A DNA stretch of 64,000 bases, taken from Alisma plantago-aquatica (Eukaryota; Streptophyta; Magnoliopsida; Alismatales; Alismataceae). The DNA is taken from positions 471,760,879 to 471,824,878 of the forward strand of contig OY856413.1 in the NCBI GenBank assembly GCA_963693085.1, in the 5' to 3' direction. The notes below the pieces were generated by a model. That model was not told the origin of the DNA. It ran no database searches and saw nothing but the letters and a program-made list of their open reading frames with translations. Below are positions 37,090-49,183 of this stretch, piece by piece. The position numbers and the translations under genes are program-made. Position 1 is the first letter of the stretch; every line of letters starts with the position of its first letter.

Positions 37090-37473
37090 CATGGTACTGG
37101 GCATCCTCGACATCTGGCTATTAATCCTCAATGTAAAATATGCCTACGCCTGTAGATGTTCGATGTCAATGTCAAAATCTGGCAAACTTCCATGTCCGTC
37201 GAAGCTGACACGAAGATGACATCTTGTACATTTGCATATGACTGTTTTTCTACATATGTAGACCTGTATGGTTGGCTATATATAAACATTTATTTTTTTT
37301 AAGCTAGATTTGATGAAATATATCAAATTTCATCATGAAATCACTATTTTTAGCTTAGCTTTTGTCAAAGATGTGTCGATGCTTAATTGTAAAAATCCTC
37401 GAAGTTTGCTCGATGTTTCCACAGACTTCCACATCCACACATGTCGAAGTCGAAGTCGTTGCCCTGTTCCATG
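37090..37473 (-). mobile_element. 384-bp hAT MITE, CATGG-end family
   Basis: Perfect 8-bp TSDs, GTTATGAT, lie at 37082-37089 and 37474-37481. It starts CATGGTACTGGGCATCCTCG and ends with GTCGAAGTCGAAGTCG..TGTTCCATG. The right part is the reverse complement of the left end of the transposase-encoding element at 57211. It is short enough to be a MITE of that family. Confidence 0.92.
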
Positions 37474-37612
37474 GTTATGATTGTTTACTCCAGAGCTTTG
37501 GATAGTCATTTCATCTCTTTCATTCCAAAACCCCATTGTCAAGTTTGAAATGGGCTTTTCCTTCTACTATCCTATCATTCTGTTTTATTATCAGCAGTGC
37601 CTATTCACAAGT

Positions 37613-38575
37613 TTAACCACCAAAGAAGAGTTGGAATCCAGGTTGTTTATTCTTCCTGATACTTCGATCTGCCACTAACTCCTCATGGTAGCCATCCAGA
37701 CAGATGGTAAGATAGCAGGTTCTCTGCTTCAGCTGGGAAGGAGTCTGGTTTCTCCCTGCAGTTGGCAAGGAAGCTGCAGCCGTAGCCTCATCCCCAAGGT
37801 AGGTAGGTAGATCAGTTTGCTCAGTCCAAGTATGCCATACGTTCTTGCACCAATTTCCCAGTCAACAACAAGAGTTCCAGATTATTAAATCAATTACTGA
37901 GTTCTCACATAGTCTTTAAGTTTATCAATGTCATTCGAGTGTACTCCTGCCTATTTCAACTTCTATCTAGTTGTAAGGACAATAGATTGTAGAGTCCAGA
38001 ATGCATGCATCAATTCAATTTAGACCATTTCCTTGAAACACTTAACCAGTTTCCTTAATTCGATCTCCACTTGTACAGTCATGTACTCCCAAAACACTTA
38101 ACCACCAAAGAAGAGTTGGAATCCAGGTTATTTATTCTTCCTGATACTTCGATCTGCCACTAGCTCCTCATGGTAGCCATCCAGACAGATGGTAACATAG
38201 CAGGTTCTCTGCTTCAGCTGGGAAGGAGTCTGGTTTCTCCCTGCAATTGGCAAGGAAGCTGCAGCCGTAGCCTCATTCCCAAGGTAGGTAGGTAGATCAG
38301 TCTGCTCAGTCCAAGTATGCCATACGATCTTGCACCAATTTCCCAGCCAACATCAAGAGTTCCAGATTATTAAATCGATTACTGGGTTCTCACATAGTCT
38401 TAAGTTTATCAATCTCATTCGAGTTTACTCCTGCCTATTTCAACTTCCATCTAGCTGTAAGGACAATAGATTGTAGAGTCCAGAATGCATGCATCAATTC
38501 AATTTAGACCATTTCCTTAAAACACTTAACCAGTTTCCTTAGTTCGATCTCCACTTGTACATTCATGTACTCCCA
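37613..38575 (+). repeat. 485-bp tandem duplication in intron
   Basis: Two direct copies begin TTAACCACCAAAGAAGAGTT at 37613 and 38098 and are about 97% identical. The content is not recognised; it is not obviously coding. Confidence 0.93.
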
Positions 38576-39761
38576 TATAATCTTCGCAATTTGGCTTGAC
38601 CAAAAACCAAACAGTTTTTAAATGGTTAGAGCTTGTTATCCGTCAGTATTATGGTTTGGACTAACCACCTCCCACCCCCAGAAAAAAAAGGTCACTCCCC
38701 CAACAGGTTCTTGCCTTCTATCAAACACATTTTCCTGTTTGCATCTTTTTTTCAGGTCTAACTGTCGCCAACACCATGTAAGGAGATGTGATTTTCTCCT
38801 ATCAGGCCTTATCTCCTCTTAGTTTCATGTCAGGACTTGGGTTTTGAGGTGGGGATAGAAAACAGATAGGTAAAGGAGAGAGGAAGGCAGGTAAGTTAGT
38901 ATTTTCCATCTTTGGCATCTTTATTGACTTGTATATGTATCTTCTGTGCTGTAAAGGCTCATGTATATCAAATTGCATCATCAGTTCCTCCTTTGTGGTT
39001 ACTTCAGCAGTTTTTCATGTGCGTGCTTGTTTGTCTTTAAACGCATCCATCATCACGGTTGTCTCCTGCAAATTTCTAACATTCTTTTTGACGATAGCAC
39101 TAATTGAGCAGTTTCTGAGGAAAACTTTTATATCCCGGGATGCATCCCAGTTAGAGATTGTGGGTGGAAAATTTTAGCCACCAGCAACTTATAAAAAAAA
39201 TAGTTCCTTTGCATGCATCTGTGAATAGGATGCAACCACATCCAGCAGGTTCTTTTAATTCGGTTACATTTTCATCCTCTTTGGCTTGTCTAGAGCATTG
39301 CTTTAATATGTCTTACGGCTCTGCAGTCCATGATTCCAGAGCTGATGTCCTTAGCCTTGCCTTATTCTGCATGTATGTTTCATGTGAAAGTGGTAGTGTA
39401 GATTTCATGAACTTTTCTCTTTGTCTATAGTGTTAGTGATAAATTTGATTGCAACATATTGTTGAGGATTCTACAGTGTCTTGCTGCACAGTTTCAACTT
39501 TTCAAGTATGCTTATATCTCGTTTCTTGACTGTTGAGTCATAAGTTTCAAGAGGAAGGGTGACATTATTATACAAGAGGAAAGTGACATTCAGTTGTGGG
39601 TCTGTCTTGTTATTTTGCCTCTTGAGTGTCTTCTATGATATGTTTTACCATGGTTTCCTCCCATGCTCCAGGTTAGCAGTATGGGAGTGAATCATTATAT
39701 ATGTGTATTTACCTAGGTGTATCCCACACATGCATTCTCTCTACATTTTGTTAAACATTGA

Positions 39762-40158
39762 GGCCCTGTTTGCTACGGTGTAATGGAAGGTAGTTTGATG
39801 AAAAAGAAAACATAGCAGACAAATTCATGCTTTTTGGGCAGCAGCGGTTTCATTTGGTTTGTCAACGGATGATCGCAATAGTTGCACTTGATAATTGTTT
39901 GGAATCAGCAGCTGGCAGTTTTTGCTCGGTAAAAATTAACGTGCGATCCACGGATTACAGCTGTGCAAGGACAAACCGCACTGGACCACACCCGTTTCGG
40001 GCGTGATACCAAGTCCAGGATTTTGCGACAAAACATATCATTTTGCAAATCGGAAGGCAACGTTTTCGTTTTCCAGTCTGCTAACCAAATAAAAATCGTG
40101 TCCTAATTCCCAGAATTCAAAAGTATTGAACTCCTCCTACTCCCTACCAAACAGGCCC
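39762..40158. mobile_element. 397-bp MITE, PIF/Harbinger-like
   Basis: The inverted ends GGCCCTGTTTG and GGGCCTGTTTG bound a noncoding 397-bp segment, with a 3-bp direct repeat TGA on each side (39759-39761, 40159-40161). The 3-bp TSD and G-rich ends fit PIF/Harbinger MITEs, although their preferred TSD is TWA. Confidence 0.7.
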
Positions 40159-40680
40159 TGATTCAAATCAGTTTTCACTAAAAATTAAAATCTGTTTAAT
40201 ATTTTATTCCAATGATTCATGTTGAGTCATCGACTAATTTGTTTTTCTTAAAGGGCATATATTTAATTCAGCTTTTAGATATACAACATAGTCAGGTTAA
40301 GTTTAGATCTAATTCTGTAACTTATCTTACTTTGTTATGTTTTAAGTTTTTAACCTAACTGTTAGATGCACTAATTTTGTTTCGTCCTTTATAATTCCAT
40401 GTAACAGTTTCGCCCTAGTTTTAGTTGATCATAGATATTTTCAATTAGCGAATGAATAAAAATGATATCTGCAGAAGTTCCACATGGTTAGACTTAAATC
40501 GATCAATAAAATCTTAGGGCGCCAGGGATATATTATGATCTATGCCTGTGCTAACTTATAATTTTAATCACTGCGCTGGCTAATCTTAAAGTTTAAAAAC
40601 TCTAATAATTTATTATTCATTAATAATCTTTAGGTTTCAATTGGAATGCATATTTACTCTGTTTTTGTTGTCAATTTTAG

Positions 40681-40862
40681 TTTCAGTTACGAGATACAGA
40701 TTGGTCTTGTCCTATTGAAGTTAGCAAAGAAGATAACTTTACTGTGATGCTAAGGAAAAACAGTGGTTTCAGAAGTTTCTTGAAAGTTGAAATTCGGGGT
40801 TATGAAGAAGGGTCTAGATTCCTTGTTGTTTTCCGCCCAGGCTCTTCTACTGGGCCTTTCAG
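40681..40862 (+). CDS. VPS13: VPS13-family protein, exon g
   Basis: 182 nt between AATTTTAG and CTTTCAG|GTTTTG. It encodes FQLRDTDWSCPIEVSKEDN and a hydrophobic SRFLVVFRPGSSTGPF segment. It ends in phase 2. Confidence 0.92.
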
Positions 40863-40964
40863 GTTTTGTTTTCTAATCTTTATCTCTGTTATAACTTATC
40901 AATTACAAGAGCAGACATAAAACAGTGCGTGAAAGTTGACAAATAAATGTGTTTTTCTGTGTAG

Positions 40965-41486
40965 AATTGAAAACAGAATATTTGGAAAAACAATCTGCAT
41001 TCGCCAATCTGGTTCAGATGATGAAAACTGGATCCAGTTGCAACCTTTTTCAACCACAAACTTTGCTTGGGAGGATCCTTACGGCCTAAGGCTTGCTGAT
41101 ATTTGCATCCTCAATGATATCAGGCATGTTGTCCAATCTGTTAACATAGAATCAGGAGTTGACTGTCCCAGTACTTTGAGAGAAGAAGGAATTTGTCTCT
41201 ATACTTATGAAGTTGGAGATATCAAGATTGCTCGCTTTACTGACATTCCGAGGCTGGTTGAACCTTCTTTGAATGAGAGATTAGAGCCTTTCGCACTCAC
41301 ATACGGGGTTTCTACTTCGAAATTGGATGAAACAAGCAGTAATCCAGTGCCTATGGAGCTTGTCATTGAAATTGGCACATTAGGTGTCTCTTTAATAGAC
41401 CATAAGCCAAGAGAATTATTATTTATTTACCTGGAGAGAGTCTTCATAGCATATTCTATTGGATATGATGGTGGTTCTACAAGCAG
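40965..41486 (+). CDS. VPS13: VPS13-family protein, exon h
   Basis: 522 nt between TGTGTAG and AGCAG|GTAATA. It encodes RIENRIFGKTICIRQSG, then WIQLQPFSTTNFAWEDP and a long amphipathic region ending with ELVIEIGTLGVSLIDHKPRE. This is the APT1-like segment that follows the VAB domain in VPS13 and helps form the lipid-conducting rod. The final phase 2 is completed by 48742 after a 7.3-kb intron. Confidence 0.94.
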
Positions 41487-42950
41487 GTAATATTATTTCC
41501 CTTTTCAGAATCAGACATCAATCCTTTATGCTTTCTGTCCTTTGATTTATTCATTCTATTAGTACAATAAGTTATTATATTTAATTTGGCTTAATAGGAC
41601 CGATGTGGCTCTCATACACAAGTTATAGAAACTAAAATAAATATAATTGTAAAATGCAACTTGGTTGATAATATAATTTAGAAATGGGAAAGAATAAGGA
41701 ATGCAAACTACAAAGTGCACATGGTTTATCGTGGTTCAGGCTTTACAGTCAAGCCCTACAACCACCCCTGGTTAGCTTTACAACCACCAGAAGTCGGTTA
41801 AGAATCTTTATGCAATATTAAAGGCGATGCAATGCCTACTTATAAAATACTAATTGAAAAAGACAGATCAAATCTCATTTGCCCTAGGTCGCAGGAGACA
41901 CAAAATATGTTTCCTTTGCACATGGCTGACGGGGAACCACCATGCCTCCTTCATTGTGGTTGTGGTAGGACACCACCTATCTTCTTTGCTATGCTCAAAA
42001 AATTACCACACCATGAGGGCACCTTCCTCCACTCTGATAGGTTTTCACATCCTTGCCTTAAGCACCTTCAAGAAGTATTCTTACAGACAACGTGAAAAGG
42101 GGATGAGAAAATTACAATTGTAGCACAAAGACGTTGACATTGAGATTCTCTAAGCATATGCAATATGTCGAATAGGTGAGAGATCTGAAGTGAGCTCTAA
42201 AGTAATATTGATCGCTAATCGCGATGAAGCAATTCTATATAAAATTCTAAAAGCTCAAGTGCGGTAACAATGTCCCTAGATGGTTCCTATCTGTAGGGAT
42301 ATGTTAGGGTTAGTTTAGGACAACATCTTAAGCGTCTAGGTTCCAAAGAGAGATTGGAGAGGGTTAAATTGACATCTAATGACTAGTTGTGCAATCAGCG
42401 ATCTTTCTCAGTCAAACTGACTTTGACCGAAGGTGTGTAAAATAAAGTGTCACTTGCACAAGACTTGAGTATTTGATTGCAACAATTTTTTGACTACACA
42501 TTGATTGAACCTAAAGTTCAGCTTAAATGGTGCTTGATCAAACTCAGAGTTTGACCGATAGAGATCCTCAGGTCCCAACGACTATCTAACACACTCCCGA
42601 CTCACCCAACCCTCGTCTTGATCAAACTGTGAGTTCGGCCAAAAATCGATTATTGGCTAACTCACTAGAACATATTATTTGGCTCTAGGCAGTTATCTAA
42701 TATAAGATATCAACCGGTCCCCACTATCCTCATATGGTTATCACTAAGGGAAATAGAGGTCGAAAGCTTAACTACATAATGTCTAATTACAAGATAAACA
42801 ATAATGAAGAAAATACACTATTTTTGATGCATTGTAAGTAACACAATAGTATTAAAGCAGATAAGAATACCATATATTCCTCTCTTGTGAATCTAAAATA
42901 CTCGATAGCATAGTTAGAACAAAAAATTAGGATATATTGCACTCATTAAA
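41487..42950. other. VPS13 intron with unassigned TE-like DNA
   Basis: Noncoding. The CGTGGTTCAGGCTTTACAGT and following CCCTACAACCACCCCTGG stretch near 41730, and TTTGACCGA-type stretches near 42420-42640, have the look of retrotransposon leader or LTR sequence, but I cannot bound an element. Confidence 0.35.
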
Positions 42951-43090
42951 ATAGGTATACATGTATGCCCTTGGGGCCAAGAATCCTGTCTTCCATGAAC
43001 TCTCATAGCAGATCAAGATAGATTGCTACTTTGTATGTGGCCTAGGCAAAGCCAAGAAGATAATGACATCGCATGTGAAGACTAGAGAAC
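42951..43090 (+). pseudogene. Copia C-terminal relic, left part
   Basis: It encodes an AKNPVFHE motif, a DCYFVCG-like motif and KIMTSHVKTRE, the conserved end of Copia RNase H. The reading is cut by the hAT-like insertion at 43091 and resumes at 47063, ending in a polypurine tract and LTR. Confidence 0.72.
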
Positions 43091-43929
43091 TAGGTTGTCA
43101 AGGCGGCTAGGCGGTAGGTTTTAGCCTATGGGCGCCTAGCGCCTAGGCTTTTCTGGGCGTTTTTGTTTTTAATTTATTTTCAGTTACGTATTTATTTATT
43201 TATACACAATAACATGCAATTTTGCAACTATTTGTTCATTAAATGATGTCATGTGCCTAATTTTTGTAGCTAGCAAAGTGCACGTGCTAAGCACGTGTGT
43301 TGCTATTAATATATTTCTGATATAGCAGCTAATAAAAATATAAAACTAACAATTCAAATAATTTTTGTCATCGGTTTTATCAAAAATAAATATAAAATTT
43401 CCTTGAAAGCAAAATGCTAGCCATGAGTTGTCAACATATGTCTAATTATCGTGATGTACAATCATATATTTATCCCGATATTACTCTACTTAAAAGTGCC
43501 GAACACTAACCACTCACTTTTGTGAAAAAATAATTTTCTAAAAATAACTAAAATAAGCTCTTAAAATCACTTTAAATAAGAAAAAGGTACATATCACCTG
43601 AATCAAGGTGTTTAAGCATCCCCTACCACCAACTACTATCATTGTTTTAATAAAAAAAGTGAACATTAAAAATTTATGCTAATGCAAGCTACTCGAATAG
43701 AAGTGGTCAAAGCATTTCTAATTACTTTTAAAAAAAGTAGAATCAAGTTATTCAAATACGCGTGGACAAAAAGTAGAAGCAAATTTCACTAATCAATTTG
43801 TTTATATAGCACCAACAACAACATCTGACCTCTCTTTTATAAAAAGAGTGGGAAAAATTCAGTCGAACCATGTTGTTGGAGTATCAATGGTCACTATCTT
43901 TGTACTCTTTTACGCAGGCCGCAATTGGT

Positions 43930-45690
43930 AAAATAACAAAGACAAAAGTGCAGTGAGCACTCATAGGGACCAATTCATAATTATAAAAAGTAATGAGAAA
44001 ATTGCAACCAACTCCCTCTATGGGCTTTCTTATACATTATGGATGAGTCTCCTAACATAAAATATCATTTAAAAAAAAAGCAGTGTACTCATAGGAACCA
44101 ATTTGTAATTATAAAAAATAAAAGAGAAAATTGCAACCATCCCCCTTTGCGGGCTTTCTTATATAGTATAGATGAGTCTCCTCACATAATATATTCTTTA
44201 AAATATAAAGACAAAAGTGCAGTGTGCACTCACAGGGACCAATTCATAATTACAAAAAGTAATGGAGAAAATTGCAACCAGCTCCCTCTACGGGCTTTCT
44301 GATATAATGTCGATGAGTCTCCTCGCCTAGTATATCATTTAAAAATTATAAAGACAAAAGTGCAGTGTCCACTCACAAGTATCACTTTGTAAGTACAAAA
44401 AAATATGGAAAAAATTGCAATAAGCTCCCTCTAGGGACTTTCTTATAGAGTATAGATGAGTCTCCTCACATAATATATAATTTAAAACATAACAGACAAA
44501 AGTGCTATGTGCACTCATAGGGACCAACTTGTAATTACAAAAAATAATGGAGAAAATTGCAAGCAGCCTCCTCTACGGACTTTGTTATACATTATCGATA
44601 AGTCTCCTTACATAATATATGATTTTAAAAATAAAAGACAAAAGTGCAGTGTGCACTCACAGGGACCAATTCGTAATTATAAAAAATAATGGAAAAATTG
44701 CAACCAGCCCCCTCTACGGGCTTTCTTATACAATATCAATGGGTCTCCTCACATAATATATCATTTAAAAAATCAAAGACAAAAGTATAGTGTGCACTCA
44801 GAGGGACCAATTTATAATTATAAAAAATAATGGAGAAAATTGCAACCAATCCCCTCTGTGGGCTTTCTTATATAGTATCGATGATTCTTCTCACATAATA
44901 AATCATTTAAAACATAAAAAATAGAAGTGCAGTGTGCACTCATAGGGACCAATTTGTAATTACAAATGACAATGGAGAAAATTGCAATCACCCCCCTCTA
45001 CGAGCTTTCTTTTATAGTATAGAGGAGTCTCCTCACATAATATATAATTTAAGAAATAAAAGACAAAAGTGCAGTGTGCACTCACATGGACTAATTCATA
45101 ATTACACAAAATAATGGAGAAAAATGCAACATACCCCCTCTACGGGCTTTCTTATACAGTATCGATGAGTCTCCTCACATAATACATCATTTAAAAAATA
45201 AAACACAAAGTGCGGTGTGCACTCACATGGACCAATTCGTAATTATAAAAAATAATGGAAAAAATTGCAACCAGCCCCCTCTACGTGAATCTCATATATA
45301 ATATATCACTTAAAAATTAAAAGACAAAAGTGCAGTGTGCACTCATAGGGGCCAATTCGTAATTACAAAAAATAATGAAGAAACTTGCAATCAACCCCCT
45401 CTACGGGCTTTCTTATATAGTATAAATGAGTCACCTCACATAATATATCATTTAAAAAATAAAAGACAAAAGTGCAGTGTGCATTCACAGGGGCCAATTC
45501 GTAATTACAAAAATGATGGAAAAAATTGCAACCAACCCCCGTTGCGGGCTTAATTATATAGCATAGATGAGTCTCCTGACATATGTTATCATTTAAAAAA
45601 TAAAAGACAAAAGTACAGTGTGCACTCACAGAGACCAATTCGTAATTACAAAAAATAATAGAGAAAATTGCAACCAGCCCCCTCTAAGGA
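43930..45690 (+). repeat. ~142-bp minisatellite, about 13 units
   Basis: Each unit contains a GACAAAAGTGCAGTGTGCAC core with an internal palindrome GTGCAC, then CCAATTCGTAATTA, an ATTGCAACCA stretch, GGGCTTTCTTATA and GAGTCTCCTCACATAATATA. Spacings between cores are mostly 137-144 bp, with one short unit of 119 bp. The units are fully tandem and diverge at scattered sites, so this is not CRISPR-like. Confidence 0.95.
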
Positions 45691-46181
45691 ATATCTTATA
45701 TAATATAGATTAATGAATTCAGAAGAATTGACAGAGACACAAAGTAACCGACAGAGCCAAAAAAATCCGAGCGTGCTAGTATAAAAAGCAACCAAACAAC
45801 ATAAAAGGAAGAAACATGCAGACACACTGCTAGGAATAGCAGGCATGTCACCCGCTCTTCTTTATATGGTAGCATAGATGAGTCTCCTGACATATGTTAT
45901 CATTTAAAAAATAAAAGACAAAAGTACAGTGTGCACTCACAGAGACCAATTCGTAATTACAAAAAATAATAGAGAAAATTGCAACCAGCCCCCTCTAAGG
46001 AATCTCTTATATAATATAGATTAATGAATTCAGAAGAATTGACAGAGACACAAAGTAACCGACAGAGCCAAAAAAATCCGAGCGTGCTAGTAAAAAAAGC
46101 AACCAAACAACATAAAAGGAAGAAGCATGCAGACACACTGCTAGGAATAGCAGGCATGTCACCCGCTCTTCTTTATATGGT
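45559..46181 (+). repeat. 311-bp tandem duplication
   Basis: Positions 45559-45869 and 45870-46181 are nearly identical direct copies. Each holds one minisatellite unit plus unrelated flanking sequence (GACAGAGACACAAAGTAACC onward), so a later duplication copied the array's right edge. Confidence 0.94.
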
Positions 46182-46786
46182 ATATATAGATAACTGTTGG
46201 GTGGATCAGAGGAAGGAGAATTAAAAGGACGAATAACAACAGGAGGAGTATAAGTAGGAACTATAGGAGAAAGAAAACAGAAAAAAAGAAAAGAAAAATG
46301 CAAGTGACTTTTAGGAAGAAGTCAGAAAATAATCCGCACAACAGCAGTAGAGGAGACGTGGAGGAAGAAGTTAGATAAATAAAAAGAATCAGCTGTAAAT
46401 GAGTTGTTGGAGGAGCTCCTGGGGAACGAAGAAGAGATCAAGAAACTTTAACGCATACATGCAAACAAACAGCAATAGCTGCTGGAGATTTAGGAGCAAG
46501 AATAAGTCAGAAAAAATAGAAGAAAATATGCAAACAGAAGTAGTAGTAGTCTAGTAGATGTGGAAGCAGAAGATGATGTATGAGTGTGGAATTCTGAAAT
46601 AAGTAACATGGAGATAGCAGTAAGATGGAACGTAGGAGGAAGTCACCAAAAATTAAGAAGCAGCAGTAGCAGGAACAGGAAATGCTGGAGCAATTGTCAG
46701 AAAAAGAAAAGAAAAGAAGCTAGATAGGAGACACGAGGAATTACAAAAAAAGTTAGAGAAACAGTAGTATAAGGACTGACCTATTT

Positions 46787-47055
46787 GCAGCAGTTGCAAA
46801 AGAAGCACCTAGGCTGTCAGCCTTGACCGCCTAGACCGCCTAGTTTGCCCAGCTGACCTATCACCCCAGGCGCCTAGGTTTGAGGGACATGTGGAGCGCC
46901 TAGGACACCTAGGAGGACTGGCATGTTTGCAGCAGTTGCAGAAGAAGCGCCTAGGCTGTCAGCCTTGACCGCCTAGCCCGCCTAGTTTGCCCAGCTGACC
47001 TATGACCCCAGGCGCCTAGGTTTGAGGGACATGTGGAGCGCCTACGTGCCCACCT
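46787..47055 (+). repeat. 142-bp duplication of the subterminal CGCCTAGG region
   Basis: Direct copies start GCAGCAGTTGCARAAGAAGC at 46787 and 46929. Both contain ACCGCCTAG and CCAGGCGCCTAGG motifs. This doubles the likely transposase-binding region at the element's right end. Confidence 0.93.
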
Positions 47056-47070
47056 TGATAAATAGAGAAT

Positions 47071-47390
47071 AATTGGACTATATCCTTACTAGACCACTTC
47101 CTGCTACCCTATTCTAGTACAAGAGTAACAAGATGGGACTATAGATTTGTACTCTCATGCTTGAGGGGGAGTGTTAACGTAAGTGGTTTATTAGCTATTG
47201 CGTCGGGGCCGTTCATCCAATTTTATTTCTTATTTCACATAAGCGATGATCCGTTTATCACTTAGTAATCTATATATCCCCTCACTCCTATATATAGGAG
47301 ACCATGTACTTACCTATAAACTGAGTGGATTAGTCTATTTTCTCTCGATCCTGCAATGAGAAAAGACCACCCTAGTTTATCCTTCGCATC
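47071..47390 (+). mobile_element. Copia 3' end and LTR
   Basis: The end of the Copia relic carries the polypurine tract GCTTGAGGGGGAG, and an LTR starts TGTTAACGTAAGTGG at 47172. A TATA-like CTATATATAGG lies near 47290. The right border is approximate. Confidence 0.65.
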
Positions 47391-48137
47391 AAAGATAACC
47401 AAAACATGTGTCTTTAACAGACTAATGGTGCAGTGTTGGATGATATATATGCTCAAGACCAACCTTTTTTTTTTGATATATTGAAGAATGGCCAAGTGTT
47501 GAATGCTTTGATCTTTAGTTATTTGTTTATATATTTACGTTGTGGATGTATCTATTTTAGTGATACAAAGCTCAGTTTCTCTTTTGATATATTTTGAGTC
47601 GTCATTTCTGTTGAGTATATTGTTTCATAATGTCTCTTTAAAGTGCCTCTTCAGGCAACTGTTCTTCTACAATTGACTTTTGGGTGTAAACGGAATTGGG
47701 TTCTTTCTCTGTCAGTAATCATCCACTACTATAACTGTCTTCATCAATCAAATAAATAATTTCCGTCGGTGGGTGTAGATTCGTGAATTAGGATTTGGTT
47801 AAACTACTACAATTTGGTCTTTGTAGTTGCTTGCTTTTCATTTTGGGATATCCTATTACCTTTTACCCCATGCCTTATAGATTAGCAACCACCAATACAC
47901 GACAACAATGGATGCCAACCATCTTGGGACACGTTAATTTTCACTTTCTGTTGCTATGGTTTTTAATTGTTTTTTCCATCTTGGACATTGGTGAATGGAA
48001 ATCAGATATTCAGATGAATATACGGTTCTTATCTTTTTTCTGCCAAACTTTCTACCAAAATAATCGACATAAAAGTTTAATAATTAAGCTCACCAAGCAG
48101 GGTGGATAAATTTTCAGTTACTATTTAGTGACTGCCT

Positions 48138-48685
48138 ATATGTTTATTGTATTACATCTAGCACAATTTGCAGTGTGCAGTAGATGTTAGAAACTAGAGT
48201 TCGATCAACAAGTATTTCACTGATAAAATTCCTACTTGCAAACTTCCTCAAGAAAAAAGTCCTTGCATATTCCTAAGTCTTTTGTGTTGTCAAATGTCTC
48301 AATAAAAACTGTATCCATAATGCTCTGTTGTGGTTGCTATCCTTTGAAAATTGCAATATGTGCTTTTGAATTTGATGTTATTATATGTATTTGTGTCTTT
48401 TCTTGCTGGCAATATGTTTATTGTATTACATCTAGCACAATTTGCAGTGTGCAGTAGATGTTAGAAACTAGAGTTCGATCAACAAGTATTTCACTGATAA
48501 AATTCCTACTTGCAAACTTCCTCAAGAAAAAAGTCCTTGCATATTCCTAAGTCTTTTGTGTTGTCAAATGTCTCAATAAAAACTGTATCCATAATGCTCT
48601 GTTGTGGTTGCTATCTTTTGAAAATTGCAATATGTGCTTTTGAATTTGATGTTATTATATGTATTTGTGTCTTTTCTTGCTGGCA
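48138..48685 (+). repeat. 274-bp tandem duplication beside an exon
   Basis: Positions 48138-48411 and 48412-48685 differ at about one base (TATCCTTTG versus TATCTTTTG), so the duplication is recent. It lies in the VPS13 intron and ends 56 bp before the acceptor of the exon at 48742. Confidence 0.96.
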
Positions 48686-48741
48686 ATATGTCATCGAAAG
48701 CTGGATAACCTTTTTAGTTTTTATATGTTTTGTATTACTAG

Positions 48742-48919
48742 GTTCAAACTGGTGGTGGGTCAGCTGCAACTTGATAATCAACTCCCACTAACTGTGATGC
48801 CTGTTTTACTTGCACCTGAAAGCATTGCAGATACTTCACATCCTGTTTTCAAAACAACAATTATGATGAGAAATGAAAATACAGAAGGAACTCAAGTTTA
48901 CCCTTACATTTACGTGCGG
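48742..48919 (+). CDS. VPS13: VPS13-family protein, exon i
   Basis: 178 nt between TTACTAG and GTGCGG|GTAAGT. It encodes FKLVVGQLQLDNQLPLTVMP and a TTIMMRNENTEG segment ending in YPYIYVR. The QLDNQLP..PVLL pattern is the conserved VPS13 segment leading into the C-terminal domain. Confidence 0.94.
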
Positions 48920-49046
48920 GTAAGTACTCATCAAGAAGTTGCATTCTGAAATTGGTTATGCTTACCAAAGTATCGCTCGCCATGAAGCTGTTATTTGGCA
49001 ACTGCCTTGGTTATTTGGTGCCTTATGAACCTGCTTCATGTGTTAG

Positions 49047-49183
49047 GTAACTGATAAGTGCTGGAGGCTAAACATTCATGAACCTATCATTTGGGAATTG
49101 GTGAATCTGTACCATAATCTTCATCTGGACCGGCTTTCTAGTCATTCAGATGTGATGGTAGTTGATCCGGAGATACGAATAAA
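49047..49183 (+). CDS. VPS13: VPS13-family protein, exon j
   Basis: 137 nt between GTGTTAG and ATAAA|GTATGT. It encodes VTDKCWRLNIHEPIIWEL and NLYHNLHLDRL. It ends in phase 2; the next exon supplies the last base of the split codon. Confidence 0.9.

Larger units (their letters stand above)
43091..47062. mobile_element. 4-kb hAT-like element carrying minisatellites
   Basis: The flanks TAGAGAAC (43083-43090) and TAGAGAAT (47063-47070) match at seven of eight bases. Deleting the insert plus one flank restores a Copia KTRE..LD reading. The left end TAGGTTGTCAAGGCGGCTAGG and right end, complement of TTTATCAAGGTGGGC, resemble the CATAGTTGTCTAGGC family at 5443. CGCCTAGG motifs occur at both ends. 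The core is a 142-bp minisatellite plus two further duplications and has no transposase. The exact terminal base is uncertain by a few bases. Confidence 0.72.

Noticed and set aside
43930..45690. CRISPR-like or centromeric satellite array
   Set aside because: There are no spacers and the ~142-bp units are fully tandem. It is a plant locus, and the array is confined to one hAT-like element, so it is a local minisatellite.
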